Source: Deinococcus koreensis (GTDB lineage Bacteria; Deinococcota; Deinococci; Deinococcales; Deinococcaceae). Taken from it: a DNA stretch of 64,000 nucleotides. The position numbers and the translations under genes are program-made. Location: contig NZ_PPPD01000001.1 in assembly GCF_002901445.1 (NCBI RefSeq), forward strand, positions 744,001-808,000, given 5' to 3'. Below, piece after piece: positions 1 to 11,148 of the stretch (the stretch's first letter is position 1; each line of letters opens with the position of its first letter). The notes beneath the pieces were generated by a model. It worked only from the letters and a program-made list of their open reading frames with translations, was not told the origin of the DNA and searched no databases.

Positions 1-1075
1 GGTGGGCCGTCTCGTGCACGATCACGCGCTCGAAACTGGAGGCCAGCGGCATGGTCATCAGGGTGGCGGTCTCCAGCGCGGGCACGCGGGGCGAGATCAC
101 GGCCGCGCCGTGCGCCGCGAAGGGAAAGGGCCCGAACCATCCCGAGAGCACCCCCAGCATGTCGCCCAGGCGCAGGTAGGGCGCGCGGATGGTGCCGTCG
201 GCGGCGGGGGGAAAGTAGTCGCGGCGCTGCACCCCGGCGCCGCCGACCCCCACCGGCACGGCCGGCGCCTGAACCGTCTGGAACTGGTTGACGTGGATCG
301 CCAGGGCGTAGGCCGGAATGGGCTGGGCCTGCTCGAAGGTGAAGACCCGCCCGCCGGGCACCGCTTCCTCGGCGCGCAGCACCCCGCTGGCCGCCGCCAC
401 GTAGCCGCGCGGCACGGTGATGCGGGTGGTGAAGGTCGCCGGATCGGAGGGATGGTCGTTGACCGGCAGGAAGGTGCGCGCGCCGTCGGGCTCGCTGAAG
501 GTGTAGTTGGCGGCGGGCTGCGAGGGGCCCGCGGGGACGCCCTGCCAGCCCAGACTCAGGTTCAGCTCGGGGTCACGGCGCGTGCCCGCCTGGCCGGCGT
601 AACGCACGGAGAGCTGCGCCGTGCGGCCCGGCTGCAGGGCGGCGGCGGGCGTGATCCGCAGTTTGCCGGCCGCCCTATCCTGCTGCCACGCCACCGCCTG
701 CCCGTTCCAGCGCACCTCCTGCACCGCCGGCCCCAGGAAGTCCAGGCTGACCTGCTCCAGCGGCCGCGTGGCGGCCAGGGTCAGCACGGCGCCCACGCGC
801 AGGCCCAGCGTGCCCGGCTGATCCACCTGCAGGCTCAGGTCGTAGTGCCGCACGTCCAGGCCCGCCTGTCCCAGCGCCGGGAAGATCGAGTCGCCGATGG
901 GCTGCGCCGGGTTGGCGGCGGGCGCCAGGATGGACGGCAAGGCAGGCACGGCCAGCTGGGCAGGGCCCGCCTGTGAGATGAGGGCCTGCGCCCCCACGGG
1001 CCCCCACGTCCCCAGGCCCGCCAGCAGCGCCGGCCGCCACCACTGCGCCAGCCGCCTGCGCGCCCGGGCCGTCAT
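1..1075 (-). CDS. M1-family zinc metallopeptidase (partial, runs off window)
   Basis: Reading frame entering from the window edge; the start at 1075 is the ATG one base after the Nudix stop, suggesting translational coupling. About 358 residues are visible. An N-terminal hydrophobic segment (residues about 13-32, ending GAQA) looks like a signal peptide. A beta-rich region with LDVRHYDLSLQVD (around residue 75) resembles the N-terminal domain of M1 aminopeptidases, and the last visible residues are VIVHETAH, the HExxH zinc motif. The downstream glutamate ligand lies outside the window. It probably removes N-terminal residues from peptides outside the cytoplasm. It appears to be the second gene of a pair with the Nudix gene. 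Confidence 0.85.
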   Translation of the reverse strand, partial: MTARARRRLAQWWRPALLAGLGTWGPVGAQALISQAGPAQLAVPALPSILAPAANPAQPIGDSIFPALGQAGLDVRHYDLSLQVDQPGTLGLRVGAVLTLAATRPLEQVSLDFLGPAVQEVRWNGQAVAWQQDRAAGKLRITPAAALQPGRTAQLSVRYAGQAGTRRDPELNLSLGWQGVPAGPSQPAANYTFSEPDGARTFLPVNDHPSDPATFTTRITVPRGYVAAASGVLRAEEAVPGGRVFTFEQAQPIPAYALAIHVNQFQTVQAPAVPVGVGGAGVQRRDYFPPAADGTIRAPYLRLGDMLGVLSGWFGPFPFAAHGAAVISPRVPALETATLMTMPLASSFERVIVHETAH

Positions 1076-1076
1076 C

Positions 1077-1553
<477 letters not shown>

Positions 1554-1562
1554 GTGCGGCGC

Positions 1563-1581
1563 AGTCTAGAGCATTTGTCCG
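1563..1581 (-). promoter_or_regulatory. Promoter with 15-bp motif repeated at 30841-30855
   Basis: On the minus strand CGGACAAATGCTCTA (1581-1567) runs into TAGACT, the likely -10 of the Nudix gene. The same 15 bases lie immediately upstream of the amidohydrolase at 30832, again just before its start. It could be a shared regulator site or the end of a dispersed intergenic repeat. Confidence 0.5.
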
Positions 1582-1747
1582 AATGACGGCCCACCAGAGA
1601 CCGCTGCCGCTGCCCTTCTCCCGACTCCTCCGTAGGGCCCATTCACTCCGTCCGGTGAGGAGTGGGCTGCTCGTTCGGCCCCGGCTGGAGCGCGCGCCAA
1701 GCGTCCGGGCGCGGAGCCACCTGCCGGCCCCGGCGCCCGGACGACGT

Positions 1748-2179
1748 TCACGGCTCTCCGGCGCCCAGCAGCGCCAGCACGTCGTCGGGCAAGCGGGCCG
1801 GGCGGTAGCTGCGATCCGTGGCGATGTGGCGGGTCTCCCCGGTGGCCAGCAGCTCGTCGCCGCGCACAACCCGGTAGCCGAAGGTCAGGGTGCGGCTGCG
1901 GAGCGCCGTGAGCGCGGTGGTCACGGTGAGTTCGTCGTCGTAGCGGGCCGCGCGGCGGTACTCCACGTTCAGGCCCGAGAGCATCAGGAAGTAGCCGCGC
2001 GCCTCGATCTCGCGGTAGGGCAGGCCCAGGGCATGCATCAGCTCGGTGCGGCCGACCTCAAACCACACGGGATAGTTCGCGTGATGCACCACGCCCATCA
2101 TGTCGGTCTCGGCGTAGCGCACGTGAATCCGGGTCTGGTGACTCCGGGTCTGGGCACCCGGTACGGGATCCACGCTCAC
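1748..2179 (-). CDS. YbgC/4HBT-type acyl-CoA thioesterase
   Basis: 143 residues with the hot-dog-fold signature [20 protein letters not shown] at about residues 21-40, which includes the catalytic Asp and the GVVHHxxY helix start typical of YbgC-like thioesterases. Likely hydrolyses short or medium acyl-CoA in the cytosol. Its ATG overlaps the rbfA stop as ATGA (2176-2179), so it is translationally coupled to rbfA. A 197-base stretch without a gene separates it from the Nudix gene. Confidence 0.85.
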   Translation of the reverse strand: MSVDPVPGAQTRSHQTRIHVRYAETDMMGVVHHANYPVWFEVGRTELMHALGLPYREIEARGYFLMLSGLNVEYRRAARYDDELTVTTALTALRSRTLTFGYRVVRGDELLATGETRHIATDRSYRPARLPDDVLALLGAGEP

Positions 2180-2463
2180 CAGACCTTCCCGCCGGCATCG
2201 AAGAACTCCAGCGTGGGCGTGCGCCGCAGCCGCACCTGGTCGGCCACCTGCCGCTGGAGGTAGCCGCGCGCCTGGTTCAGCGCCTGCAGCAGGTCGTCCA
2301 TGTTGCCGGTCATGGCGCTCACGTACACGCGCGCCTGCCCGTAATCGGAGGTCACGGCCACGCGCTCGATGGTCACGATCAGGGGCACCCGCGGATCGCT
2401 CAGGCCGGAAATGGCCTCGCCCAGCACGCGCGAAAGCTGGGACTGCACCTGCTCGGGCTTCAT
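2176..2463 (-). CDS. rbfA: Ribosome-binding factor A
   Basis: 95 residues starting [18 protein letters not shown]. Conserved RbfA features are [27 protein letters not shown] (residues about 23-50) and the C-terminal [13 protein letters not shown] (81-93). It acts in 30S subunit maturation and cold adaptation. The ATG at 2463 is chosen because the upstream extension of the open frame looks non-coding; no clear Shine-Dalgarno is seen. A little shorter than most RbfA proteins, as the C-terminal tail is missing. Confidence 0.92.
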   Translation of the reverse strand: MKPEQVQSQLSRVLGEAISGLSDPRVPLIVTIERVAVTSDYGQARVYVSAMTGNMDDLLQALNQARGYLQRQVADQVRLRRTPTLEFFDAGGKVW

Positions 2464-2548
2464 GAGCGCACCGGGGCGCCGGGGGAGGTGGAAGAAGGGA
2501 GACGGGTCATCCCGACATGCTACCCGTCGAGGGCAGGAGCGAGGCGAT

Positions 2549-2600
2549 GGGGATGAGTGATGAGGAGGACGATTGCCGCTCTTCCTCATCACTCATCCCC
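2549..2600. repeat. Perfect 18-bp inverted repeat (hairpin)
   Basis: GGGGATGAGTGATGAGGA at 2549-2566 is exactly complementary to 2583-2600, with a 16-base loop. It lies between rbfA and the upstream minus-strand wall-protein gene. Neither side has a T-run, so it is not a classical terminator; it may stabilise a 3' end or be a mobile palindromic repeat. Confidence 0.75.
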
Positions 2601-2627
2601 CTCGGCCCCCATCACTCCCCTCCCCCC

Positions 2628-4022
2628 TCAGCGCACGTAGCGCCGGCCGGTGTAGTTGGTGAAGACGCCGATGCCGTAGCTGACCTTACGCACGCTGTCC
2701 AGCGCCGCCGAGCCGTTCCAGGCGATGCCGGCGGAGGAGCCGCCGTCGAGCAGCAGGGCGTCGCGGATCCCCAGGCGGGCCATGACCTTGCCCATCTCGG
2801 TGGGGGTGAGTTTGGCGTGGGTGGTGACCAGCACGAGGTCGCGGTTGCTGACCAGCCCCACGGCGCTGCGGGACGCCCGGCCGAACAGGGCGGGGTCACG
2901 GAAGACTGAGTTGTACAGGGTGCTCAGGCGGCCCCGGGTCAGGATGCGTGGCCCGGTGGCGACGACGGTTTCCATGCCGGCCCAGGTCGTGTCGAGCGGC
3001 CGGCGCAGCAGGGGCGTGGTGGTGGCGCGGATGGTGGCGCGGTTGTCCGGAGTGATCGCCAGCGCCATGGGAATGCGGCCCCAGGCCAGCATCCGGCCCT
3101 GCATGACGATGTCGCCGGCCGGCGCGTAGCTCTGCGGGTGGAAGTACCCGCCGTTGATCAGGGCGCGCGCGCCGCTGCTGCGGGCCAGCTGCGAGACCCG
3201 CGCGCCGCGCTCGAAGGTCAGCCGCAGGTTGGGCAGCACGGGCGCGATCATCACGTTGCGGTGCCGCAGGTCGACCGTGATGATCTGCACCCGCACGCCC
3301 AGGGGCCGCAGCGCCTTGAAGGTGACCGGGCGGCGCAGGGGAGCGGGCGGAATGGGCACCGGGATGCGCGCCGGCACCAGCAGCTTGCTCCCCGGCATCA
3401 TGGCGAAGCGGGTGCTCAGGCCGTTCAGGCGGCGCAGGTGATCCACGCTCAGGTGGTAGCGGCGGGCCACGGAATCGGCCGTGTCGCGGGGGCCCATGCG
3501 GATATAGGTGTACATGGTGCGGATCTCGGTGGTCGGCCGGGGGCGGGGGGCAGACCGGGCCGGAGCGGCGCCGGGCGCCGGGCGCCGGGCCACCACAGCT
3601 GCCGCGCTGCGCGCCGGAATGATCAGGTTCTGGCCTGGAGTGATCATCGATGTCCGCAGCCTGTTGGCGCGCTGCAGCGCCCCGACGCTCACGCCGAACT
3701 TCCGGGCGATCTTGTTCAGCCACTCGCCGCGCTTCACGGTGTACAGGCCCTGGGGGGCCGCCGGTCTGGACAGGGCTGATCTGGCCGGGGCTGGTCTGGA
3801 CAGGGCAGGCGCGGGCGTGACCTTCAGCACCTGCCCCACGCTCATCGCGTCGTTTCTGAGGCCATTCAGGGCCCGCAGCCTCGCCACGCTGATGCCGGCG
3901 CGGGCCGCGACCTGCACGACCGTCTCCCCTTTCCTGACCGTGGTGGTGTTCGGCGTGGTGCTGGACGCTGCCAGCGCAGACCCTGCGAGCAGCAGGCCGA
4001 TCAGGAGAAGACGCAGTGGCAT
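2628..4022 (-). CDS. Secreted LysM x3 / phosphodiester glycosidase (NAGPA/DUF2233) protein
   Basis: 464 residues. A signal peptide (MPLRLLLIGLLLAGSALA) is followed by LysM repeats at about 27-69 (TTVRKGETVVQVAARAGIS) and 93-137 (YTVKRGEWLNKIARKFGVS), and a third, more divergent one at about 168-216. The C-terminal half has NAGPA-type landmarks: ALINGGYFHP around residue 288 and LLLDGGSSAG near 425. LysM repeats bind peptidoglycan; the C-terminal domain probably cleaves a phosphodiester-linked sugar in the cell envelope. A Pro/Ala-rich linker joins the parts. Confidence 0.85.
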   Translation of the reverse strand: MPLRLLLIGLLLAGSALAASSTTPNTTTVRKGETVVQVAARAGISVARLRALNGLRNDAMSVGQVLKVTPAPALSRPAPARSALSRPAAPQGLYTVKRGEWLNKIARKFGVSVGALQRANRLRTSMITPGQNLIIPARSAAAVVARRPAPGAAPARSAPRPRPTTEIRTMYTYIRMGPRDTADSVARRYHLSVDHLRRLNGLSTRFAMMPGSKLLVPARIPVPIPPAPLRRPVTFKALRPLGVRVQIITVDLRHRNVMIAPVLPNLRLTFERGARVSQLARSSGARALINGGYFHPQSYAPAGDIVMQGRMLAWGRIPMALAITPDNRATIRATTTPLLRRPLDTTWAGMETVVATGPRILTRGRLSTLYNSVFRDPALFGRASRSAVGLVSNRDLVLVTTHAKLTPTEMGKVMARLGIRDALLLDGGSSAGIAWNGSAALDSVRKVSYGIGVFTNYTGRRYVR

Positions 4023-4338
4023 GAGGAACTTAATCTAACCATAACGACCTGACTGAAATATGAATCTGACGTCCAGAGCGGGCTGAATTCTCTACCGACC
4101 ACCCCGGCTGCGGTTCATGAGCCGCCGAATCCTCTGACAGAACCACCGTTATTCGAAGAGGAGGGTGAGGTTTTCCGTCCTGTCAGACAGCGCTGCGGGC
4201 GCCCTCCTGAAAGATGAGAGGGCAATTAAGGCCACGATGCGGTCGGTCAGAGAGGAGCCGGATTCAGACCCGACGGCGCGGGCACCCTCAGCGGAGCCGC
4301 CGCCGGGAGGGCGTGGCCCGGCCCAGAGACGGCGCCGG
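4023..4338. other. 316-base intergenic region
   Basis: Separates two minus-strand genes. The part near 4025-4075 is AT-rich (it includes TTAATCTAACCATAACG) and probably holds the promoter of the LysM/NAGPA gene. A short palindrome, CTGTC-A-GACAG, lies near 4183. No convincing gene was found here; the plus-strand open frame starting at 4165 is antisense to the next gene and has no family features. Confidence 0.5.
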
Positions 4339-4821
4339 TCAGGTGCCCGGAGTGCTGCCCGGGAACACCGCCACGCGGGCGATCATGAACGCGCAGCCGT
4401 ACATGAACAGGGTCACGACCGGCAGGTACCGCAGGCCACTGCGGTGCTCCACCATGCGGCCCCTGACCAGCACCTCAATGACGTACAGGCTGAGCAGCAC
4501 GAAGGCGGTGTACATCCAGTGCTCCCAGTCGCGGCTGGGATCGACCGGGAAGCCGTACTTCGTGGTGCCCGCGCCCGCATCGGTCGCGCTGGGCACCTTG
4601 AGGCCGCCCACCGCCAGCACGATGCCGGTCACCGCCGGGAGCAGGAAGGCCGCCCAGGTCAGGCGCAGCCACACCACGAACGACCCGCCCACCGCGCCCT
4701 TGATGGCCGGGCCCAGACTCCACAGGAACAGCACCAGGGAGGCCGCCACCAGCGGGTTGGAAAAGTAGATGCCCAGGGGCGTGTCGAAGCGGAAGTTGTG
4801 GATGGCGCGCAGAAGCTCCAT
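4339..4821 (-). CDS. Integral membrane protein, unknown function
   Basis: 160 residues with four hydrophobic segments: about 25-42 (AASLVLFLWSLGPAIKG), 50-75 (VWLRLTWAAFLLPAVTGIVL), 103-120 (MYTAFVLLSLYVIEVLV) and 133-153 (LPVVTLFMYGCAFMIARVAV). No catalytic motif recognised. A TAGGCT box lies six bases before the ATG, so it is probably leaderless and transcribed alone. Confidence 0.75.
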   Translation of the reverse strand: MELLRAIHNFRFDTPLGIYFSNPLVAASLVLFLWSLGPAIKGAVGGSFVVWLRLTWAAFLLPAVTGIVLAVGGLKVPSATDAGAGTTKYGFPVDPSRDWEHWMYTAFVLLSLYVIEVLVRGRMVEHRSGLRYLPVVTLFMYGCAFMIARVAVFPGSTPGT

Positions 4822-4903
4822 ACGCGCAGCCTAGCGTCTGCAGGGGGTGCCGCCCGTCCCCGCCCCGGCCCGGCTCCCCGGCCCAGCTCCCCGATCCCGG
4901 CCT

Positions 4904-6991
4904 TCAGTCCTGGGGATCGGGCAGATCGAGGGTCACCGCCGCGGGCAGGTAGGTGCCGGGCGTGACGGGCGTGAGTTCACCCAGGCGGCGCACCGTGAGC
5001 TGCGGGGGCAGGTCGACCAGCAGCACCCGGCCGCCGGTACCGCTGGTGCTCAGGCTCAGGCCGTTCAGGGCCGGCGCCTGCAGCGTCGCCCCCAGATCGG
5101 TCAGGCCCGGGGCGAGGGCGAGCACGTGTTCTCCGTACGGCCCGACGAGGTGCAGGGTGAGGTGCTGGGTTCGCAGCGTGAGGGGCAGGCCCAGCCCCGC
5201 CAGCGAGCCCAGCGGGGTCTGCGGCGCGCGCGAGGGCCGCGCCACCGCCACGCCCAGCAGCGTGCCGGGCCGCACGATGTCCCCGGCCCGCAGCAGCCGC
5301 GCCCCCTGGCTGACCTCCAGATCGGGCGGGATCTGGTTGCACTTCAGGCCGTGGCGATGCTGCTCCAGCCGCAGGCCGCTGAGGTGCGGCACGCGCGCCA
5401 GGTGGCCCAGGTCGAAGGGGCCGTCCAGCGGGGTGACCACGCCGGTCACGTCGCCGCTGGGGCTGACCAGGGCCAGCAGACGATCCTCGCTGTACTCGAT
5501 GCCCTCGACCGTCGGCATCGCCGGAGCGGCGGGCGCGCGCGGGGGCGCGGCGACCGGGCCCCTGCGCCGGCGCAGCCCCAGCAGCAGTGCCCCGGCCAGC
5601 CCCAGGGCTGCCAGGATCAGCAGGCCCCACACCACCCGGCGCGGCAGCCGGGGCTGACCCTGCAGGCTGCTCGGCGCCTGCCCGGCCTGAGGGGGGGCCG
5701 TCACGGGCCCAGTGGCGGGCCCATTCGCTGACCCGGCCGCGGGCGCAGCGCCCACGCGGCCCCCCGCCGCCGCCCGGATGGCGGGCAGGGTGGTGGCGGC
5801 GCCGCCGGGCAGGGTCAGGGTGGGCGTCACGAGCGTGCCCGCCGTCAGGCCCCGATTCAGCAGCCGGATCTCGAACTCGCGGGAGGCCGGCAGCCGGCGC
5901 ACCTCGGCCCGCAGCTTCGGGGGCAGGCCCGAGAGCCGCAGCCCCTGGAGCCGCTGACCGGGCGCGGCGCGGTAGCGCAGGCCGACCTCCTCGCCGGCCG
6001 CCAGCACCCGGTCGGCGCCGGGGTTCAGCCAGCGCAGCGGCCACGTGCCGGGCAGGTTCAGCCGCAGGAGCACCCGGCGGGGCTTGCCCGCCACGGTGCC
6101 CGACCCTGTGCCGGCCCCCGGCCCCCGGTTCCCGGCGCACAGCAGCGCCGCCGAGCCGTAGGGCAGACGGCCGGCCACCTTCAGGCCGATGCGCCCACCC
6201 TGCACCTGCGCGGGCTGGAGCTGCAGGCCCCGGGCGCCCGCCAGGCTCAGCGGGGTGCCCTCCGGAAACGGCACGGGCACCCGCGCGGCGTCGGTGACCG
6301 TGACCAGCCCCCCCTCCAGCCCGGCGCCGCGCAGATCCGGCACCTGGCCCAGCGGGACGGTCAGGCCGTCGGCGTAGGGGCTGGCGGCCAGGGCCTGCCG
6401 GGCGTCCGCCGGAATCGCCGCGCCCAGCGCCAGATAGTGCAGCCGGTCGAGCGGCCCGCGCCCTCCGAAGGCCGCCAGCGCCTGTCCGGGCGTGAAGGCC
6501 CGCGCCGGATCGTTGTCGATCCCGTCGGTCAGGACGAACACCGTGGTCAGGTACGCCCCGGCCGTCAGGGGGCTCAGGGCCGCGTGCAGGCTGCGGTAGA
6601 GGTGGGTGCTCTGCCCGTCGGCCCGCAGGGCGCCCAGGGCCCCGTTCCAGCGCGGGGTGCCCGCCGGGGCCGCGAACCCCTGACGAGACCGCACGCCGGA
6701 ATCGAAGGTGAGCAGTTCCACGCGGTCTGGCCGGGCCTGGCGGACATAGGTGTTGATGCTGGCCTTGACCCGCCCGAAGATATCGGCCCGGCCGTCGCCC
6801 AGCCCCCGCATGGAGCCGCTGGTATCGAGCACGAAGACCGCCCGCGTCAGCGTGGGCAGTGGGCCGGGAGGCAGCTCACAGGGGGCCGGGGACACGTCCG
6901 CACCCTGGAGAGCCTGACCAGAGACAGACCGTTGACCAGAGACAGCGCCCCCGATCAGCAGGGCGGCGAGAAACATGAAGGCGCGGCACAT
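4904..6991 (-). CDS. Secreted VWA-domain protein with C-terminal membrane anchor
   Basis: 695 residues. An N-terminal signal-like segment (residues 1-20) is followed by a short tandem SVSGQ repeat. The von Willebrand A domain begins near residue 48 and has the MIDAS start DTSGSM at 56-61 and TDGIDND around 155, so metal binding is likely intact. A beta-rich middle region leads to one transmembrane helix (VVWGLLILAALGLAGALLLG, about 455-475) with RRRR on the inner side, then a C-terminal cytoplasmic region that includes GDIVRPGTLLGV, reminiscent of FHA-like beta domains. Probably an envelope adhesion or assembly factor. 82 bases separate it from the next gene. Confidence 0.8.
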   Translation of the reverse strand: MCRAFMFLAALLIGGAVSGQRSVSGQALQGADVSPAPCELPPGPLPTLTRAVFVLDTSGSMRGLGDGRADIFGRVKASINTYVRQARPDRVELLTFDSGVRSRQGFAAPAGTPRWNGALGALRADGQSTHLYRSLHAALSPLTAGAYLTTVFVLTDGIDNDPARAFTPGQALAAFGGRGPLDRLHYLALGAAIPADARQALAASPYADGLTVPLGQVPDLRGAGLEGGLVTVTDAARVPVPFPEGTPLSLAGARGLQLQPAQVQGGRIGLKVAGRLPYGSAALLCAGNRGPGAGTGSGTVAGKPRRVLLRLNLPGTWPLRWLNPGADRVLAAGEEVGLRYRAAPGQRLQGLRLSGLPPKLRAEVRRLPASREFEIRLLNRGLTAGTLVTPTLTLPGGAATTLPAIRAAAGGRVGAAPAAGSANGPATGPVTAPPQAGQAPSSLQGQPRLPRRVVWGLLILAALGLAGALLLGLRRRRGPVAAPPRAPAAPAMPTVEGIEYSEDRLLALVSPSGDVTGVVTPLDGPFDLGHLARVPHLSGLRLEQHRHGLKCNQIPPDLEVSQGARLLRAGDIVRPGTLLGVAVARPSRAPQTPLGSLAGLGLPLTLRTQHLTLHLVGPYGEHVLALAPGLTDLGATLQAPALNGLSLSTSGTGGRVLLVDLPPQLTVRRLGELTPVTPGTYLPAAVTLDLPDPQD

Positions 6992-7112
6992 CCGCTCCCA
7001 TTCTGACCCGTCCGGGCCTCAGACGACCACGGCCTCTCCGGCCCGCCTGCTCACACGAGCAGTCGAGGCCGATTCAGACGCGCTTTCCAGATCCTGAACC
7101 GGGAGCGATTGA

Positions 7113-7129
7113 TTACGCTAATAACGTAA
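7113..7129. promoter_or_regulatory. RDRM-type palindrome (DdrO operator) upstream of gyrB
   Basis: TTACGCTAATAACGTAA is a 17-bp palindrome of the form TTAYG-N7-CRTAA, matching the Deinococcus radiation/desiccation response motif in half-sites and length. It ends six bases before the -35 box, a position suited to repression. gyrB is a known predicted member of the DdrO/IrrE regulon in D. radiodurans, which supports the call. Confidence 0.8.
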
Positions 7130-7134
7130 TTTAT

Positions 7135-9296
<2,162 letters not shown>

Positions 9297-9315
9297 GGTT
9301 CAGCAGGATTCTGGA

Positions 9316-9346
9316 GGCCGCCCCCGATAAGAGGGGCGGCCTTCTC
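9316..9346 (+). terminator. Intrinsic terminator after gyrB
   Basis: GGCCGCCCC (9316-9324) pairs with GGGGCGGCC (9333-9341) across an 8-base loop, followed by TTCT. It lies between the convergent ends of gyrB and the protease gene. Confidence 0.8.
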
Positions 9347-9356
9347 CCTGTGGTGG

Positions 9357-11084
9357 TTAGGGACAGGCGTTCAGGACGGATGCAGGCAATGGATTCTGCC
9401 CTGGCGTGGTGATCAGCGGCATGAACGGGACGCCCGGCCTGCACGACATCCAGCTCGCCAGCAGGCCGGACACGACCGGGGCCGCGAAGGAGGTGCCGAA
9501 AAATGGCGTGTCTGTCGGGCCGGCCACCAAGGGCACTTTGAACCAGAATTCACCCGGCGCCTGCACGCTGGGCAGGGCGTTGAGTGCCCACGGCACCACC
9601 GCTGTGCGGTTGTAGGTCGCGTACTCCTTATTCGCCACGTCCCAACCCGCGACACTGACCAACATGGTGGGAGCGCCCGTTGCGGTGCCCAGGGCGAAGT
9701 TCTTCGTCCAGTCGGCCGGGTAGTGGCTGCACAGATCGCCCAAGGCCATCCCAAAGCAGTCGTCTCGGTTGCCGAAGGACGCAGCGGTCGGTACCCCGAG
9801 GGTCGCCAGTTCGTTCAGGGCCAACAGGAGGCCGAGGCTCGGGTAGGCACCGCCGATGCTGAGGTTCACAACATGCTTCCCGCCCTGCCGCGCTTCCTGT
9901 GCCACCGCGCACAGGGCTCTGACCACGGTCAGCGTCTTGCAGGTGTTGCCCTGGCAGACGTCCTGGTAAGCAATCTTCGCATTGGGCGCAACGGCCTGCG
10001 CAATGGCGCCGACGATGGAACCGTGTCCGGGGCGGGCCGGATAAACCTCGTTGTAGTAGTTGACATCAATATCCATGACAAACGAGTCGGCGGAGCTGTC
10101 AGCCGTGTCCAGGACGTGAATGGTGACGCCCTTGCCATTGCCGGAGGTAAAGCCCAGCGTGTCTTTCAGAATGTCTGTGGGTGGCTCACCCTTGTGCGGA
10201 ATGGGGCCAGTGGATTGAGTAGGGTGTCCCCCAGACGTGGGATCGACTCCCATCTCGCCCCAGAACAGCAGGTTCAACAGACCGATAGAGCGCCCTGTTG
10301 GCAGGCTGCCCAGCAGCAGGCGGCCAGACAACTGACTGCACAGCGCTGTGCCCTGAGCAGAGGTCAGCAGGGCGCCGTTCACCACAGGAACGCGCAGGAG
10401 CGAATTCAAGCGGGCAGCGTTCAATACCTGCGAATTGATGGGGATGACCGAGGGCAACGGTCTGGAGAGGGGCTGTCGGGCTAAAGGCAGGTCGGTGCCG
10501 GGCCGCTGTCCAGCCCCCCCAAGCGGTTCTAATCCTTCAATTTTGGTTCCTGAAAGCTGCTTGATCGTGTCGGTCAGCTCGGCCGGACACAGGCGGGCGC
10601 AGGCCGCTGCAAAGGCCAGCAGGCGCTCGCGGTAGCGCTGCTGGAAGTCGGCTCCCAGATCGGCCCGCAGATAGACGGCCAGTTCATCTCCCAGCGCGTC
10701 TTCGGGAACGACCGTCAGGCGCAGGGTGCCGGGGGAAGCTGGGCCGACGAGACTGACACTCTGCGAACCCCCTGGCACCCCTTTCGGTACCTCGAAGGCA
10801 TACCAGCCGGGCGGGTCAGTGCGCGTAAGGCGGGCCGGGTGCCCCCCCACCCAGACCACCGTCCCATCTTTCAAGGGGGCCTTGCTGATGATCCAGGCCC
10901 GTTCGGCGGGAGCGGCCACAGGCGGGAAAACAAAAGTGCTGTCTATCGCGGCCCGCATAGGCTGAGCGTGAACGGTACCCGCAAAGACGTTGAACAGCAA
11001 AATCGCAACCCACGCCAACCCTGAAATCAGCAGACGCCACCAGCTCAATTCCACCTCTGATCTAGGCACTCCCCGTCGCTTCAT
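9357..11084 (-). CDS. Secreted subtilisin-like serine protease (S8)
   Basis: 575 residues. A membrane-type or signal segment lies at about 17-40 (ending VHA). The catalytic triad can be read as Asp326 (VTIHVLDTAD), His354 (PGHGSIVGAI) and Ser532 (FFGTSFAAPVVSG); Asn439 in ASFGNRDD is the probable oxyanion residue. The 285 residues before the catalytic domain form a long N-terminal region. Several cysteines suggest disulfides. AGGAGG lies just before the ATG. It is the second gene after the SARP-like regulator (64-base gap), probably co-transcribed and perhaps controlled by it. Confidence 0.9.
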   Translation of the reverse strand: MKRRGVPRSEVELSWWRLLISGLAWVAILLFNVFAGTVHAQPMRAAIDSTFVFPPVAAPAERAWIISKAPLKDGTVVWVGGHPARLTRTDPPGWYAFEVPKGVPGGSQSVSLVGPASPGTLRLTVVPEDALGDELAVYLRADLGADFQQRYRERLLAFAAACARLCPAELTDTIKQLSGTKIEGLEPLGGAGQRPGTDLPLARQPLSRPLPSVIPINSQVLNAARLNSLLRVPVVNGALLTSAQGTALCSQLSGRLLLGSLPTGRSIGLLNLLFWGEMGVDPTSGGHPTQSTGPIPHKGEPPTDILKDTLGFTSGNGKGVTIHVLDTADSSADSFVMDIDVNYYNEVYPARPGHGSIVGAIAQAVAPNAKIAYQDVCQGNTCKTLTVVRALCAVAQEARQGGKHVVNLSIGGAYPSLGLLLALNELATLGVPTAASFGNRDDCFGMALGDLCSHYPADWTKNFALGTATGAPTMLVSVAGWDVANKEYATYNRTAVVPWALNALPSVQAPGEFWFKVPLVAGPTDTPFFGTSFAAPVVSGLLASWMSCRPGVPFMPLITTPGQNPLPASVLNACP

Positions 11085-11148
11085 CCTTGACCTCCTGTAG
11101 GCACACTGACTGAAGACCCATGATCAGGGCATGACCAGAGGGGAAGGA

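Noticed and set aside
2..976. Long plus-strand open frame opposite the M1 peptidase
   Set aside because: It is antisense to the metallopeptidase; the minus strand shows HExxH and a signal peptide, while this frame has no family features. The same holds for many long frames opposite GC-rich genes (for example 3138-3779, 11962-13596, 18407-22876, 42333-45527).
4165..4965. 266-codon plus-strand frame over the intergenic region and the membrane gene
   Set aside because: Low-complexity His/Arg/Gln composition typical of antisense frames; the minus-strand gene has clear membrane helices and a leaderless promoter.
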